This document shows positions 16,244-23,670 of a DNA stretch of 64,000 bases, piece by piece. The notes under the pieces are model-generated. The model was not told the origin of the DNA, did not search any database, and saw only the letters and a program-made list of their open reading frames with translations. Origin of the DNA: Gallibacterium trehalosifermentans (GTDB lineage Bacteria > Pseudomonadota > Gammaproteobacteria > Enterobacterales > Pasteurellaceae); the NCBI RefSeq assembly GCF_042433055.1, contig NZ_JBHLWB010000007.1, positions 34,340 to 98,339 on the forward strand. The letters are read 5' to 3'. Position 1 is the stretch's first letter, and each line of letters opens with the position of its first letter. A program made the translations under genes and the position numbers.

Positions 16244-17425
16244 TTATAGTTTTATTACTAATTGATCATAAGCGCGTTTTGCTTTAGCCCGTGCTTGTTC
16301 TGTTTCTTCTGCACTGGCTAAAATTACTCCTAACCGACGGTGTCCGTTCACTTCGCCTTTACCGAATAAACGTAAGCCTGTATCAGGTTCAGCTAACACT
16401 TTTTCTAAATTAGCAAAACTGACTTGTGTTGATTTACCCTCAACAACGATTGCTTTGGACGCACTTGGTGCAAGTAATTTAATTTGTGGAATTGGTAAGC
16501 CAAGAATAGCTCGCGCGTGTAGTGCAAACTCAGACAGATCTTGTGAAATTAGGGTAACCATACCTGTATCATGTGGACGAGGTGAAACTTCATTGAAAAT
16601 AATGTCATCACCACAAACAAACAATTCAACGCCAAAAATGCCGTAACCACCTAATGCACCAGTGATTTTTTCAGCGATTTGTTGGGCTTTCTGTAAAGCC
16701 ACTTCACTCATTACTTGTGGTTGCCAAGATTCACGATAATCGCCATCTACTTGAACGTGCCCTATTGGGGCGAGGAAAGCGGTGCCATCACGATGACGAA
16801 CGGTTAATAAAGTAATTTCATAGTCAAATTTGATAAATCCTTCGACAATGACCCGACCACCGCCAGCACGCCCACCCTCTTGGGCATATTGCCATGCTTT
16901 TTCTAAATCATTTGAATTTTTTAGAATACTCTGCCCATGCCCAGAAGAGCTCATAATTGGTTTGACTACACAAGGTAAACCAATATCCTTCACTGCTTGT
17001 TGAAAATCTGTGAAGTTATCAACAAAACGGAATGGTGAGGTAGGCAAACCTAATTCTTCAGCCGCTAAACGTCTGATTCCCTCACGATTCATCGTTAATT
17101 TCACTGCTTTTGCCGACGGAATGACGTTAAAACCTTGTTGTTCTAACTCGACTAACGTATCTGTTGCAATCGCTTCGACTTCTGGGACAATATAATCAGG
17201 TTTTTCTTTTTCAATCAATGCTTTGAGTGCTGCACCATCTAGCATTGAGATAGTGTAGGAACGGTGTGCTACTTGTTGTGCAGGCGCATTGTCATAGCGA
17301 TCGACTGCAATCACTTCGACGCCAAGGCGTTGTAACTCAATCACAACTTCTTTCCCTAATTCGCCTGATCCTAGCATCATTACTTTTGTTGCTACAGGTG
17401 TAAGCGGTGTACCCAATGTTGTCAT
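16244..17425 (-). CDS. purT: Formate-dependent GAR transformylase PurT
   Basis: PurT (393 residues; E. coli 392) formylates glycinamide ribonucleotide using formate and ATP in purine synthesis. The dinucleotide-like N-terminal fold begins VMMLGSGELGKEV, and the ATP-grasp body includes CVVKPIMSSSGHGQS near residue 152, VEGFIKFDYEITLL and FNEVSPRPHDTGMVT near 287. No PurR box of the quality seen at the purine permease was noticed upstream. It is followed by a terminator-like repeat and preceded by luxS, but a terminator separates the two. Confidence 0.95.
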   Translation of the reverse strand: MTTLGTPLTPVATKVMMLGSGELGKEVVIELQRLGVEVIAVDRYDNAPAQQVAHRSYTISMLDGAALKALIEKEKPDYIVPEVEAIATDTLVELEQQGFNVIPSAKAVKLTMNREGIRRLAAEELGLPTSPFRFVDNFTDFQQAVKDIGLPCVVKPIMSSSGHGQSILKNSNDLEKAWQYAQEGGRAGGGRVIVEGFIKFDYEITLLTVRHRDGTAFLAPIGHVQVDGDYRESWQPQVMSEVALQKAQQIAEKITGALGGYGIFGVELFVCGDDIIFNEVSPRPHDTGMVTLISQDLSEFALHARAILGLPIPQIKLLAPSASKAIVVEGKSTQVSFANLEKVLAEPDTGLRLFGKGEVNGHRRLGVILASAEETEQARAKAKRAYDQLVIKL

Positions 17426-17469
17426 AAAATATCCTCTGTTGTGTGCAAATATAGTCTATAGATCTAGTA

Positions 17470-17503
17470 AAAAATAAAAAGCCAAGTTAGAAAACTTGGC
17501 TTA
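17470..17503 (-). terminator. Terminator of luxS
   Basis: GCCAAGTT-TTCT-AACTTGGC on the minus strand is followed by TTTTTATTTTTT, a strong intrinsic terminator immediately beyond the luxS stop. Confidence 0.93.
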
Positions 17504-17508
17504 AAAAA

Positions 17509-18015
17509 TTAGTGATTTAAAAAACTGTCATCAAGGAGTAAATCCTGATTATTATTAATGCCAATGCCCAGTTCTAATACTTTTTGGGCGGCAATTTTAG
17601 CATCAGCGAGTGAATGTTCGGTATAGGTTCCACACTGATATTCATTTAATTCAGGAATCTGTTTTTCACTTTCAACTTTTAATACATCTTGCATGGCTTT
17701 TTCCCAAGCAAGAGCAACTTGTTGTTCAGTTGGAGAGCCAATTAAACTCATATAGAACCCTGTACGGCACCCCATTGGTGAAATATCAATAATTTCTACA
17801 TTACTACTATTTAAGTGATCACGCATAAATCCAGCGAAAAGATGTTCAAGGGTATGAATGCCTTTCGGACTGATGCTATCTTTGTTTGGTTTGCAAAAGC
17901 GTAAATCAAAAACGGTAATTTGGTCGCCTTTTGGGGTTTGCATCGTTTTAGCAACACGTACGGCAGGTGCTTGCATTTTGATATGGTCAACTTTAAAACT
18001 GTCTAGTAATGGCAT
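17509..18015 (-). CDS. luxS: S-ribosylhomocysteine lyase LuxS
   Basis: LuxS (168 residues) cleaves S-ribosylhomocysteine to homocysteine and the autoinducer-2 precursor DPD. The metal site is visible as HTLEH (His54, His58) with Cys128 in QCGTYTEHS, and the catalytic cysteine is Cys83 in MGCRTGFYM. The gene is monocistronic between a strong terminator and a promoter region on the opposite strand of which lies a MicA-like sRNA candidate, the same arrangement as luxS-micA in E. coli. Confidence 0.97.
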   Translation of the reverse strand: MPLLDSFKVDHIKMQAPAVRVAKTMQTPKGDQITVFDLRFCKPNKDSISPKGIHTLEHLFAGFMRDHLNSSNVEIIDISPMGCRTGFYMSLIGSPTEQQVALAWEKAMQDVLKVESEKQIPELNEYQCGTYTEHSLADAKIAAQKVLELGIGINNNQDLLLDDSFLNH

Positions 18016-18042
18016 GAAAAAATCCTTATTTTTAATTTAATT

Positions 18043-18069
18043 GAACTTTTCTAAAATCGCTTTGTCTTA
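18043..18069 (+). promoter_or_regulatory. Candidate sigmaE-type promoter for the MicA-like RNA
   Basis: GAACTT (18043-18048) matches the sigmaE -35 core GGAACTT except the first base, and TCTTA (18065-18069) stands for the TCnnA -10 core, with a 16-bp spacer as in known sigmaE promoters. It sits 28 bp from the luxS start codon, firing away from luxS. Confidence 0.5.
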
Positions 18070-18075
18070 TAAGCT

Positions 18076-18139
18076 GCAACATAATGGTTGTTTAAATTAG
18101 TTCCTTAGGTTATTGCCGCTCAGATGAGTGGCTTTTTTT
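18076..18139 (+). ncRNA. micA: MicA-like small RNA candidate
   Basis: No coding gene lies here, yet a plus-strand intrinsic terminator is present at 18115-18139: GCCGCTCA-GA-TGAGTGGC followed by seven T. About 40 bp upstream is a sigmaE-like promoter, predicting a transcript of roughly 64 nt. E. coli MicA is a 72-nt sigmaE-dependent sRNA in the same place, antisense to the luxS leader, and ends in a very similar hairpin (GGCCACTC / GAGTGGCC). The 5' part differs from the enterobacterial sequence, so homology rests on position, promoter class and terminator. A generic sRNA or an orphan terminator is the alternative. Confidence 0.55.
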
Positions 18140-18218
18140 ATTTTAAGATCGGAGACTTGTGATTGTATAGTCATTTCTTAGAACAAATTTTTATTTCTTA
18201 TAAAGAAATACTCACTTG

Positions 18219-19163
18219 TTATAAATAATTAAGATCTAAAATAATTTTTCCTTGTGTAGCACCTGTTTCTAATAAACGGTGTGCCGTTTGTATTTCTTTA
18301 AGTGGAAAAATTTGTGCAATCTGTAAATGTAATGTGTTATTTGCTAAGTAACCTAACATAGTAGCGAGATCATCTCGGCTTGGTACGGCAAGCATTTTTT
18401 CCACAATCAGTTGTTGTTGTTCACCAGCCTGTTGTAATAAAGGGACATAAATGGTTGGAATACAGATCACACGTCCACCTTTTTTCACCATTTTTAACGC
18501 ATTTACACCACTTTCACCACCGACTAAATCAATAAAGAGATCAGCCTGTAAATCGGGATAATTTTTTGGCTGGTGATAATCAAACCATTGTGTTGCACCT
18601 AATGCTAATGCCGCTTCACTTTTGCCTTGAGAGCAGATAACGGAAATTTTCACTGGTTGTTTAGCAAGTAATTGCAACAATAAATGACCTACACCACCTA
18701 ATGGTGCAGAAAGCAGAATATGTTGCTCTGGTTGTAAGTTAGCTTGTTTTAATATTTGGTAAGCAGTTACTGCAACGGTTGGCATTGCACCTGCGGCAAG
18801 TAATGAAACTTGTTCAGGCACATTTGCCACTAAAGCTGCATCGACCGCGACATAACGCGCATAACCGCCACCCTCAAAAGTGAGGGCGGTAACACGATCA
18901 CCAATGGTAAAACCACTTTCACTACCCGCCTGAATCACAATTCCAGCAACATCAAATCCTAAAATAGCAGGAAAGCGTGATTTAAATTTTTCTGCTCCCC
19001 ACCCTAACCCTTTGCGTGTTTTAAAATCAACAGGATTAATGCCTGCAAAATGATTTTCAATTAATACTTGCTGTGGAGAAATTTCTGGAAGAGGTAAATG
19101 TTCTTGAAAGATAAGAACATCTGCTTCACCAAACTGACTAATGGTTGCACCGTAATTTTGCAT
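18219..19163 (-). CDS. NADPH:quinone reductase-like MDR oxidoreductase
   Basis: A 314-residue medium-chain dehydrogenase/reductase of the zinc-independent quinone oxidoreductase group. The N-terminal GroES-like domain contains NHFAGINPVDFKTRKG near residue 40, and the Rossmann domain contains LSAPLGGVGHLLLQL near 150. No catalytic-zinc cysteine or histidine pattern is visible. The physiological substrate is unknown. It stands alone, divergent from an AhpD-like gene 220 bp away, and could share oxidative-stress control with it, but no regulator site was identified. Confidence 0.82.
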   Translation of the reverse strand: MQNYGATISQFGEADVLIFQEHLPLPEISPQQVLIENHFAGINPVDFKTRKGLGWGAEKFKSRFPAILGFDVAGIVIQAGSESGFTIGDRVTALTFEGGGYARYVAVDAALVANVPEQVSLLAAGAMPTVAVTAYQILKQANLQPEQHILLSAPLGGVGHLLLQLLAKQPVKISVICSQGKSEAALALGATQWFDYHQPKNYPDLQADLFIDLVGGESGVNALKMVKKGGRVICIPTIYVPLLQQAGEQQQLIVEKMLAVPSRDDLATMLGYLANNTLHLQIAQIFPLKEIQTAHRLLETGATQGKIILDLNYL

Positions 19164-19318
19164 AATATTGTCCTAATATTTCAGTAAATAATATGATTTA
19201 TAATTATTTTTTATTGTGATCATTTTTCCCCATAATCCTGATTGCCAGTATATCAGAATGTACTTTAACCGCTTTTATAATATTTCATTATATTAAAGTG
19301 ATTTTTCATATTTAGAAA

Positions 19319-19334
19319 TGTGATGTGGGTCATT
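19319..19334. promoter_or_regulatory. Possible CRP site upstream of the AhpD-like gene
   Basis: TGTGA-N6-TCATT matches 8 of 10 conserved CRP positions, 50 bp upstream of the start at 19384. One half-site is perfect and the other weak; this is a visual call only. Confidence 0.3.
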
Positions 19335-19383
19335 TATTATTTTTGCTAACCCTATTTATAAATGAATATACGAGGATTAAATT

Positions 19384-19929
19384 ATGTCAGTATTCCCAAT
19401 TCACACGATTGAAAGCGCACCTGAATCTACTCGCTCAGTATTAGAGGCAGTAAAAAAAGCAAATGGTTTTATTCCTAACTTAATTGGCGTATTAGCCAAT
19501 GCGCCTACTGCATTAGAAACTTACCGTACTGTTGGCGAAATTAATGGACGAAATAGTTTAACAGCAGAGGAAAGAGAAGTGGTACAAATTACGGCGGCTG
19601 TTGTAAATGGCTGTGGGTTTTGTGTGGCGGGGCATACAAAAATTTCATTAAAGTTACTGCGTATGCCTAAAGAGGTGGTCGAGGCGATTAGAACAACGGC
19701 GAGAATTGATGCGTCTGCAAAACTTGATACGTTAGCGCGTTTTACACTTGTTGTAATTTTGCAAAAAGCAAAACTGACGCAAGCGCAATTACAGGCGTTT
19801 TTTGCTGCAGGGTATACACCACAAAATGCGATTGATGTTATTTTAGGGGTGAGTCTTGCTACATTATGTAATTATGTTAACAATCTTGCAGAAACGCCAA
19901 TTAATCCAGAATTGCAGGAGTTTATTTAA
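19384..19929 (+). CDS. AhpD-like carboxymuconolactone decarboxylase-family protein
   Basis: A 181-residue all-helical CMD/AhpD-superfamily protein. The redox motif appears as NGCGFCVAGHTK near residue 76, giving a CxxC with a nearby histidine, the active-site arrangement of AhpD-type alkylhydroperoxidases. Many homologues are annotated as peroxidase-related proteins without proven substrates. It has a clear GAGG ribosome site and no operon partner; a 570-bp repeat-containing region follows. Confidence 0.82.
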   Translation: MSVFPIHTIESAPESTRSVLEAVKKANGFIPNLIGVLANAPTALETYRTVGEINGRNSLTAEEREVVQITAAVVNGCGFCVAGHTKISLKLLRMPKEVVEAIRTTARIDASAKLDTLARFTLVVILQKAKLTQAQLQAFFAAGYTPQNAIDVILGVSLATLCNYVNNLAETPINPELQEFI

Positions 19930-19989
19930 ATTTATGGGGGATTAATGATACTTAGACTACTGACAAATCAGAGTTAAGTAAGATCTTTA

Positions 19990-20270
19990 TAAAATACTCA
20001 ATGGGTTCCCTTGTGTCTTTCCCGAATGGAGGAAAGATTTTTAGGCAAAAAACGTCTAATTTTTCAGAGTTTTGTGAAGAAAAATATCAGTTTTTTGCCG
20101 CCCGAAAAATCTTGACGAAATGAGGAAGTAGCATGGTACTAGGGTGTCTATTATTCACAAGTTCGTTCAGCTCACTTGTTCACCCTTCGGGTCGCTGCAA
20201 GCAGCGCTCAAAAAGCAATGCTTTTTGTTTTTCCCACTTTTCTTTGCACGAGCAAAAAATGGAGCGCCCT
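19990..20270 (+). repeat. Dispersed repeat, copy A
   Basis: The block starting near GGGTTCCCTTGTGTCTT (about 20003) and running through CGCCCGAAAAATCTTGACG to about 20148 recurs in inverse orientation at 63770-63935 with roughly 90 percent identity by eye. A second shared block, CCCACTTTTCTTTGCACGAG (20233-20252), follows after about 84 bp that are absent from the other copy. Confidence 0.85.
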
Positions 20271-20455
20271 TTAGGGTGAAACCTAAATCTCAATGTGAGT
20301 GAAAAATAAACCCAAAATGAATATGACTTGTCAACAAACTGAATAATTATATTGCTAAATTCATTATCTATTTTGCGCAAACAAGATCTTAGCACTCTGA
20401 TTATTTTTCTATTGCAAGATAAAAATAAACATATATTATACAACCCTATTTTTAC

Positions 20456-20496
20456 TTGGGTTCCCTCACCCCAAATGATATATGTAATAAAAAGGA
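20456..20496 (+). promoter_or_regulatory. preQ1-I riboswitch-like leader of the queuosine transporter
   Basis: TTGGG (20456-20460) can pair with CCCAA (20470-20474), leaving a loop TTCCCTCAC. The loop UCC can form a pseudoknot with GGA (494-496), which is the ribosome site of the next gene, and the intervening tail ends in AATAAAAA. This is the small H-type pseudoknot layout of preQ1-I riboswitches, including GGTTC and CACCC-like segments. The tail between the stems is longer than in the B. subtilis type. The downstream gene, a queuosine-precursor transporter, is a known target of this class. Confidence 0.55.
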
Positions 20497-20502
20497 CACA
20501 AG

Positions 20503-21201
20503 ATGATTTCAGCACAAACACTATTTAGCGATCGTGAAAAACGTCGCGCACTTATTTTATTAACCTTTTTCCATATTTTTATCATTGCGATCAGCAATTA
20601 TCTCGTGCAAATTCCCTTTACAATTAACCTAGCTTGGTTCGATTTTAGTTTTCATAGCACATGGGGAACATTAACTTTCCCATTTATTTTTCTTGCTACG
20701 GATTTAACCGTACGAGTATTTGGAGCAAAAGAAGCGCGCTGGATTATTTTTTGGGTGATGTTGCCTGCATTAGTCGTAAGTTATGTGATTTCTACATTGT
20801 TTTCAGATTCGCAGTATCAAGGTGTGGTGGCATTAGCAACTTTTAATCTCTTTGTTTTTCGCATCTCTTTTGCTAGTTTTGCGGCGTATGTATTTGGTCA
20901 ATTATTGGATATCCTTGTTTTTAACCGACTCAGACAATTAAAAACGTGGTGGATTGCGCCAGCGAGTTCAATGGTATTTGGTAGCCTTTGTGATACTTTT
21001 GCGTTCTTTGCGATCGCGTTCTATCACAGCACAGATCCTTTTATGGCAGCAAATTGGGTAGAACTTGGTTTTGTGGATTACGTATTTAAGCTTTTTATTG
21101 GATTACTCTTTTTTGTGCCAGTGTATGGTGTGGTGTTAAATGCCATTATGCGTAAGTTAGCTATACTAAGTCTGACGCAAACAGCAGAAAATCATGGCTA
21201 A
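20503..21201 (+). CDS. yhhQ: Queuosine precursor transporter YhhQ
   Basis: A 232-residue integral membrane protein of the COG1738/YhhQ family, which imports 7-cyano-7-deazaguanine and related queuosine precursors. Six hydrophobic segments are visible, and the family stretches FPFIFLATDLTVRVFG near residue 66 and GSLCDTFAFFAIAF near 165 are present. The ribosome site AAGGA lies within the proposed preQ1 pseudoknot, which fits translational control. The 3' end overlaps the convergent rsmJ by four bases. Confidence 0.9.
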   Translation: MISAQTLFSDREKRRALILLTFFHIFIIAISNYLVQIPFTINLAWFDFSFHSTWGTLTFPFIFLATDLTVRVFGAKEARWIIFWVMLPALVVSYVISTLFSDSQYQGVVALATFNLFVFRISFASFAAYVFGQLLDILVFNRLRQLKTWWIAPASSMVFGSLCDTFAFFAIAFYHSTDPFMAANWVELGFVDYVFKLFIGLLFFVPVYGVVLNAIMRKLAILSLTQTAENHG

Positions 21202-21938
21202 TTGGCAATATAAATATCAAAACGATGGTTTTTCGTTTTCTGGCTAAAATGAGGGATTTTATTAGCTAAATAATTGGCATAATCGGGGCGTTTAACAACA
21301 ACTCGGTGTGCCAATTTCAATGCGATTTCCAGTAACTGATCGGCATCTAAATCTGCACCTACCAACGACTGAAAGACGCGCATCTCTTTTTTCACTAAGG
21401 CACTTTTTGTTTTGTGTGGGAACATAGGATCTAAGTAAACCACATCAAAATGGTTGGTTTGCGGATCTAATTCTGCGATCGTTTTTATTGGCAATAATTG
21501 CATTCGTTGCTGCATAAACTCACCAATTTCTGCATCTTGATAAGCACGTTGCAAACCATCTGCTAATAGTGCTGCTACCACAGAATGACGCTCGACTAAT
21601 GAAACGTGGCAACCAATCGAGGCTAACACAAAGGCATCTCGCCCTAATCCTGCTGTTGCATCAAGTACGTGTGGCAATTTACCTTTTTTTATGCCAACAG
21701 CTTTAGCCACGGCTTCACCTCTACCGCCGCCAAATTTACGCCGATGTGCCATCGCGCCTTCAACAAAATCTACTGTAATTGGACCTAATTTTGCTTCATC
21801 TGTTTTACGCAACTCTAAGCGTTGCTCAGTGAGAACTAAAGCAAATAGCGCGTTATCTTGATGTATGAATTGCCATTTATCAATTAATTGTTGGAATTTT
21901 TCTGGCTGTTGACTCTCATTAATTAATTGAATTTCCAT
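21198..21938 (-). CDS. rsmJ: 16S rRNA (guanine1516-N2)-methyltransferase RsmJ
   Basis: RsmJ (246 residues; E. coli 250) methylates G1516 of 16S rRNA. The SAM-binding motif DATAGLGRDAFVLASIG lies near residue 105, the catalytic-type motif YLDPMFPHKTKSALVKK near 170, and MAHRRKFGGGRGEAVAKAVG near 64 is a family signature. Its ATG overlaps the trmA stop by one base, so the two rRNA/tRNA methyltransferases form a trmA-rsmJ operon. Confidence 0.93.
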   Translation of the reverse strand: MEIQLINESQQPEKFQQLIDKWQFIHQDNALFALVLTEQRLELRKTDEAKLGPITVDFVEGAMAHRRKFGGGRGEAVAKAVGIKKGKLPHVLDATAGLGRDAFVLASIGCHVSLVERHSVVAALLADGLQRAYQDAEIGEFMQQRMQLLPIKTIAELDPQTNHFDVVYLDPMFPHKTKSALVKKEMRVFQSLVGADLDADQLLEIALKLAHRVVVKRPDYANYLANKIPHFSQKTKNHRFDIYIAN

Positions 21939-23035
21939 TATTTCCTCACCAAATAAACACCACTTTCGATATGGTGGGTATAAGGGAATTGATCAAAAAG
22001 TGCTGCTTTTTCAATGCGATGTGTTTGGCATAAGGTTGCTAAATTCTGTACTAATGTTTCAGGATTACAGGAAATATATAAGATATTGTCGTACTGCTGT
22101 ACCATTTGCAACGTTGCTGGATCTAAACCTGCTCGCGGTGGATCAACAAAAATTGTATTACATTGGTAATCTTGCAGATGAATGCCTTTTAAGCGATTAA
22201 ATTCACGCACACCTTGCAATGCTTGCGTAAACTCTTCGGCAGACATGCGGATAATCTGCAAGTTGTCGATATGATTTGCTGCAATATTAAATTGCGCTGC
22301 TTGCACAGAGGGTTTAGCGATTTCTGTAGCGAGCACTTTATTAAAATTTTGTGCCAACGCAATCGAAAAATTGCCGTTTCCACAGTAGAGTTCCAATAAA
22401 TCGCCTGTAGCATTTTGTGTACAAGCCAATGCCCATTCAATCATCTGACAATTTATGCCTGCATTTGGTTGAGTAAAGCTATTTTCTACTTGACGATAAA
22501 CATAGTTTTTACCATTGATTGGCAATATTTCATCAATAAAATCCTGATCTAAACAGATCTTTTGTTTATTAGCACGACCAATCAACTGTAAATTAAAACC
22601 CTGTTGTTCTAATTGGGTTTTTAGCTGTTTCGCAGCAGCAAGCCATTCGTCATCTAACGTTTTATGATAAAGCAGGCTAACAATAATCTTATTGCTTAAC
22701 GTACTCAAATAATCAATTTGAAACAGCTTATAGCGTAAAACGGGTTGCTGCTTTAATAATGGCAACAGAGCTTGCATCATTTGATTGATTAATAAACTCG
22801 CAATCGGGAATGTATCGATACGTTGTCGCTGTTTGGTCTGCTGATCAAACATAATGTGATATAACTCTTCTTGCTCGTGCCATACACGAAATTCTGCACG
22901 CATACGATAATGTTGTCGTGCAGATGAAAATAGCGCAAGCTCAGTTTGGGTGTAAGGAGCAAGTAGTTGAGTTAAATAGTTTTTTTTCTGTGCTAATTGT
23001 GTTGAATAAGCTATTTCAGAGAAATCAGTCTGCAT
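21938..23035 (-). CDS. trmA: tRNA (uracil-5)-methyltransferase TrmA
   Basis: TrmA (365 residues; E. coli 366) makes m5U54 in tRNA. The SAM site ELYCGNGNFSIAL, the motif FVDPPRAGLD and the catalytic nucleophile in YISCNPETL are all visible in the C-terminal half; the family lacks the iron-sulfur cysteines of RlmC/D, in keeping with TrmA. I use ATG 23035 (MQTDFSEIAY), which fits the family N-terminus; a frame extension to 23077 seems unused. It is co-transcribed with rsmJ. Confidence 0.94.
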   Translation of the reverse strand: MQTDFSEIAYSTQLAQKKNYLTQLLAPYTQTELALFSSARQHYRMRAEFRVWHEQEELYHIMFDQQTKQRQRIDTFPIASLLINQMMQALLPLLKQQPVLRYKLFQIDYLSTLSNKIIVSLLYHKTLDDEWLAAAKQLKTQLEQQGFNLQLIGRANKQKICLDQDFIDEILPINGKNYVYRQVENSFTQPNAGINCQMIEWALACTQNATGDLLELYCGNGNFSIALAQNFNKVLATEIAKPSVQAAQFNIAANHIDNLQIIRMSAEEFTQALQGVREFNRLKGIHLQDYQCNTIFVDPPRAGLDPATLQMVQQYDNILYISCNPETLVQNLATLCQTHRIEKAALFDQFPYTHHIESGVYLVRK

Positions 23036-23256
23036 AATTTTTTTAATAAAACAAAATAATGGCGGAGATTTTAACATAAAAAATAGCTTAGGCTGAAAAA
23101 CAGGAAAATTATTCGTTAAGTTTGATTTACTTCACTATTCTGAAAAATAAACGTAAAAAGGCTTGAAAAGAGAATGTTCTCGCATTATGTTCTTAAACAA
23201 GAACAGGATTTTTTTCTTGGCTGGAAACAGCCTTCATACAAAGAGAGGTAAATGTT

Positions 23257-23577
23257 ATGACCCTAAATATTACTAGTAAACAAATGGATATTACTCCTGC
23301 AATTCGTACTCATATTGAGGAACGTTTAGCTAAATTAGGTAAATGGCAAACCCAATTAATTAATCCTCACTTTATTTTGCAAAAATTACCAAAAGGATTT
23401 GGGGTAGAAGCGGTGATTGGAACACCTTTTGGTGAGCTTGTCGCCAAAGCAGAACACGAAGATATGTATTGTGCAATTAATGATGTACAAGAGAAATTAG
23501 AACGTCAACTTAATAAACTACAACATAAAGGGGAAGCGCGGCGTGCTAGCGAACGCTTAAAAGATTCATTTAATTAG
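23257..23577 (+). CDS. raiA: Ribosome hibernation/translation inhibitor RaiA (YfiA)
   Basis: This 106-residue protein belongs to the RaiA/HPF family, which binds the 30S decoding region and blocks translation in stationary phase or cold. The beta-alpha fold begins MTLNITSKQMDITPAIRTHI, and the C-terminus ends in the basic helix QLNKLQHKGEARRASERLKD. It closely resembles the H. influenzae protein HI0257. The leader contains adjacent small palindromes (23170-23232) that may matter for control. A terminator follows 18 bp after the stop. Confidence 0.93.
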   Translation: MTLNITSKQMDITPAIRTHIEERLAKLGKWQTQLINPHFILQKLPKGFGVEAVIGTPFGELVAKAEHEDMYCAINDVQEKLERQLNKLQHKGEARRASERLKDSFN

Positions 23578-23595
23578 TTTTTATATTTGAAATGG

Positions 23596-23622
23596 AGGTC
23601 TAGCAAGCGCTAGACCTTTTTT
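23596..23622 (+). terminator. Terminator of raiA
   Basis: AGGTCTAGC and GCTAGACCT form a 9-bp stem with a short loop, followed by six T. Confidence 0.92.
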
Positions 23623-23632
23623 ATGGGATATT

Positions 23633-23667
23633 AAAAACCTATTACCCTATAGTAATAGGTTTTTTGT
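23633..23667. terminator. Bidirectional terminator, mainly for oapA
   Basis: AAAACCTATTAC and GTAATAGGTTTT flank a 6-base loop; A and T runs on both sides allow use from either strand. It lies just beyond the oapA stop on the minus strand. Confidence 0.85.
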
Positions 23668-23670
23668 AGG

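Larger units (their letters stand above)
19930..20502. other. Non-coding region with dispersed repeat and riboswitch-like leader
   Basis: No convincing gene lies here. The left part holds one copy of a dispersed repeat (about 19990-20270), the middle is AT-rich, and the right end forms a preQ1-riboswitch-like leader for the following transporter. A minus-strand open frame across 20180-20521 has no family character. Confidence 0.7.

Noticed and set aside
20180..20521. A 113-codon minus-strand open frame
   Set aside because: It runs across the dispersed repeat and the yhhQ leader, has no recognisable domain and overlaps the start of a real gene.
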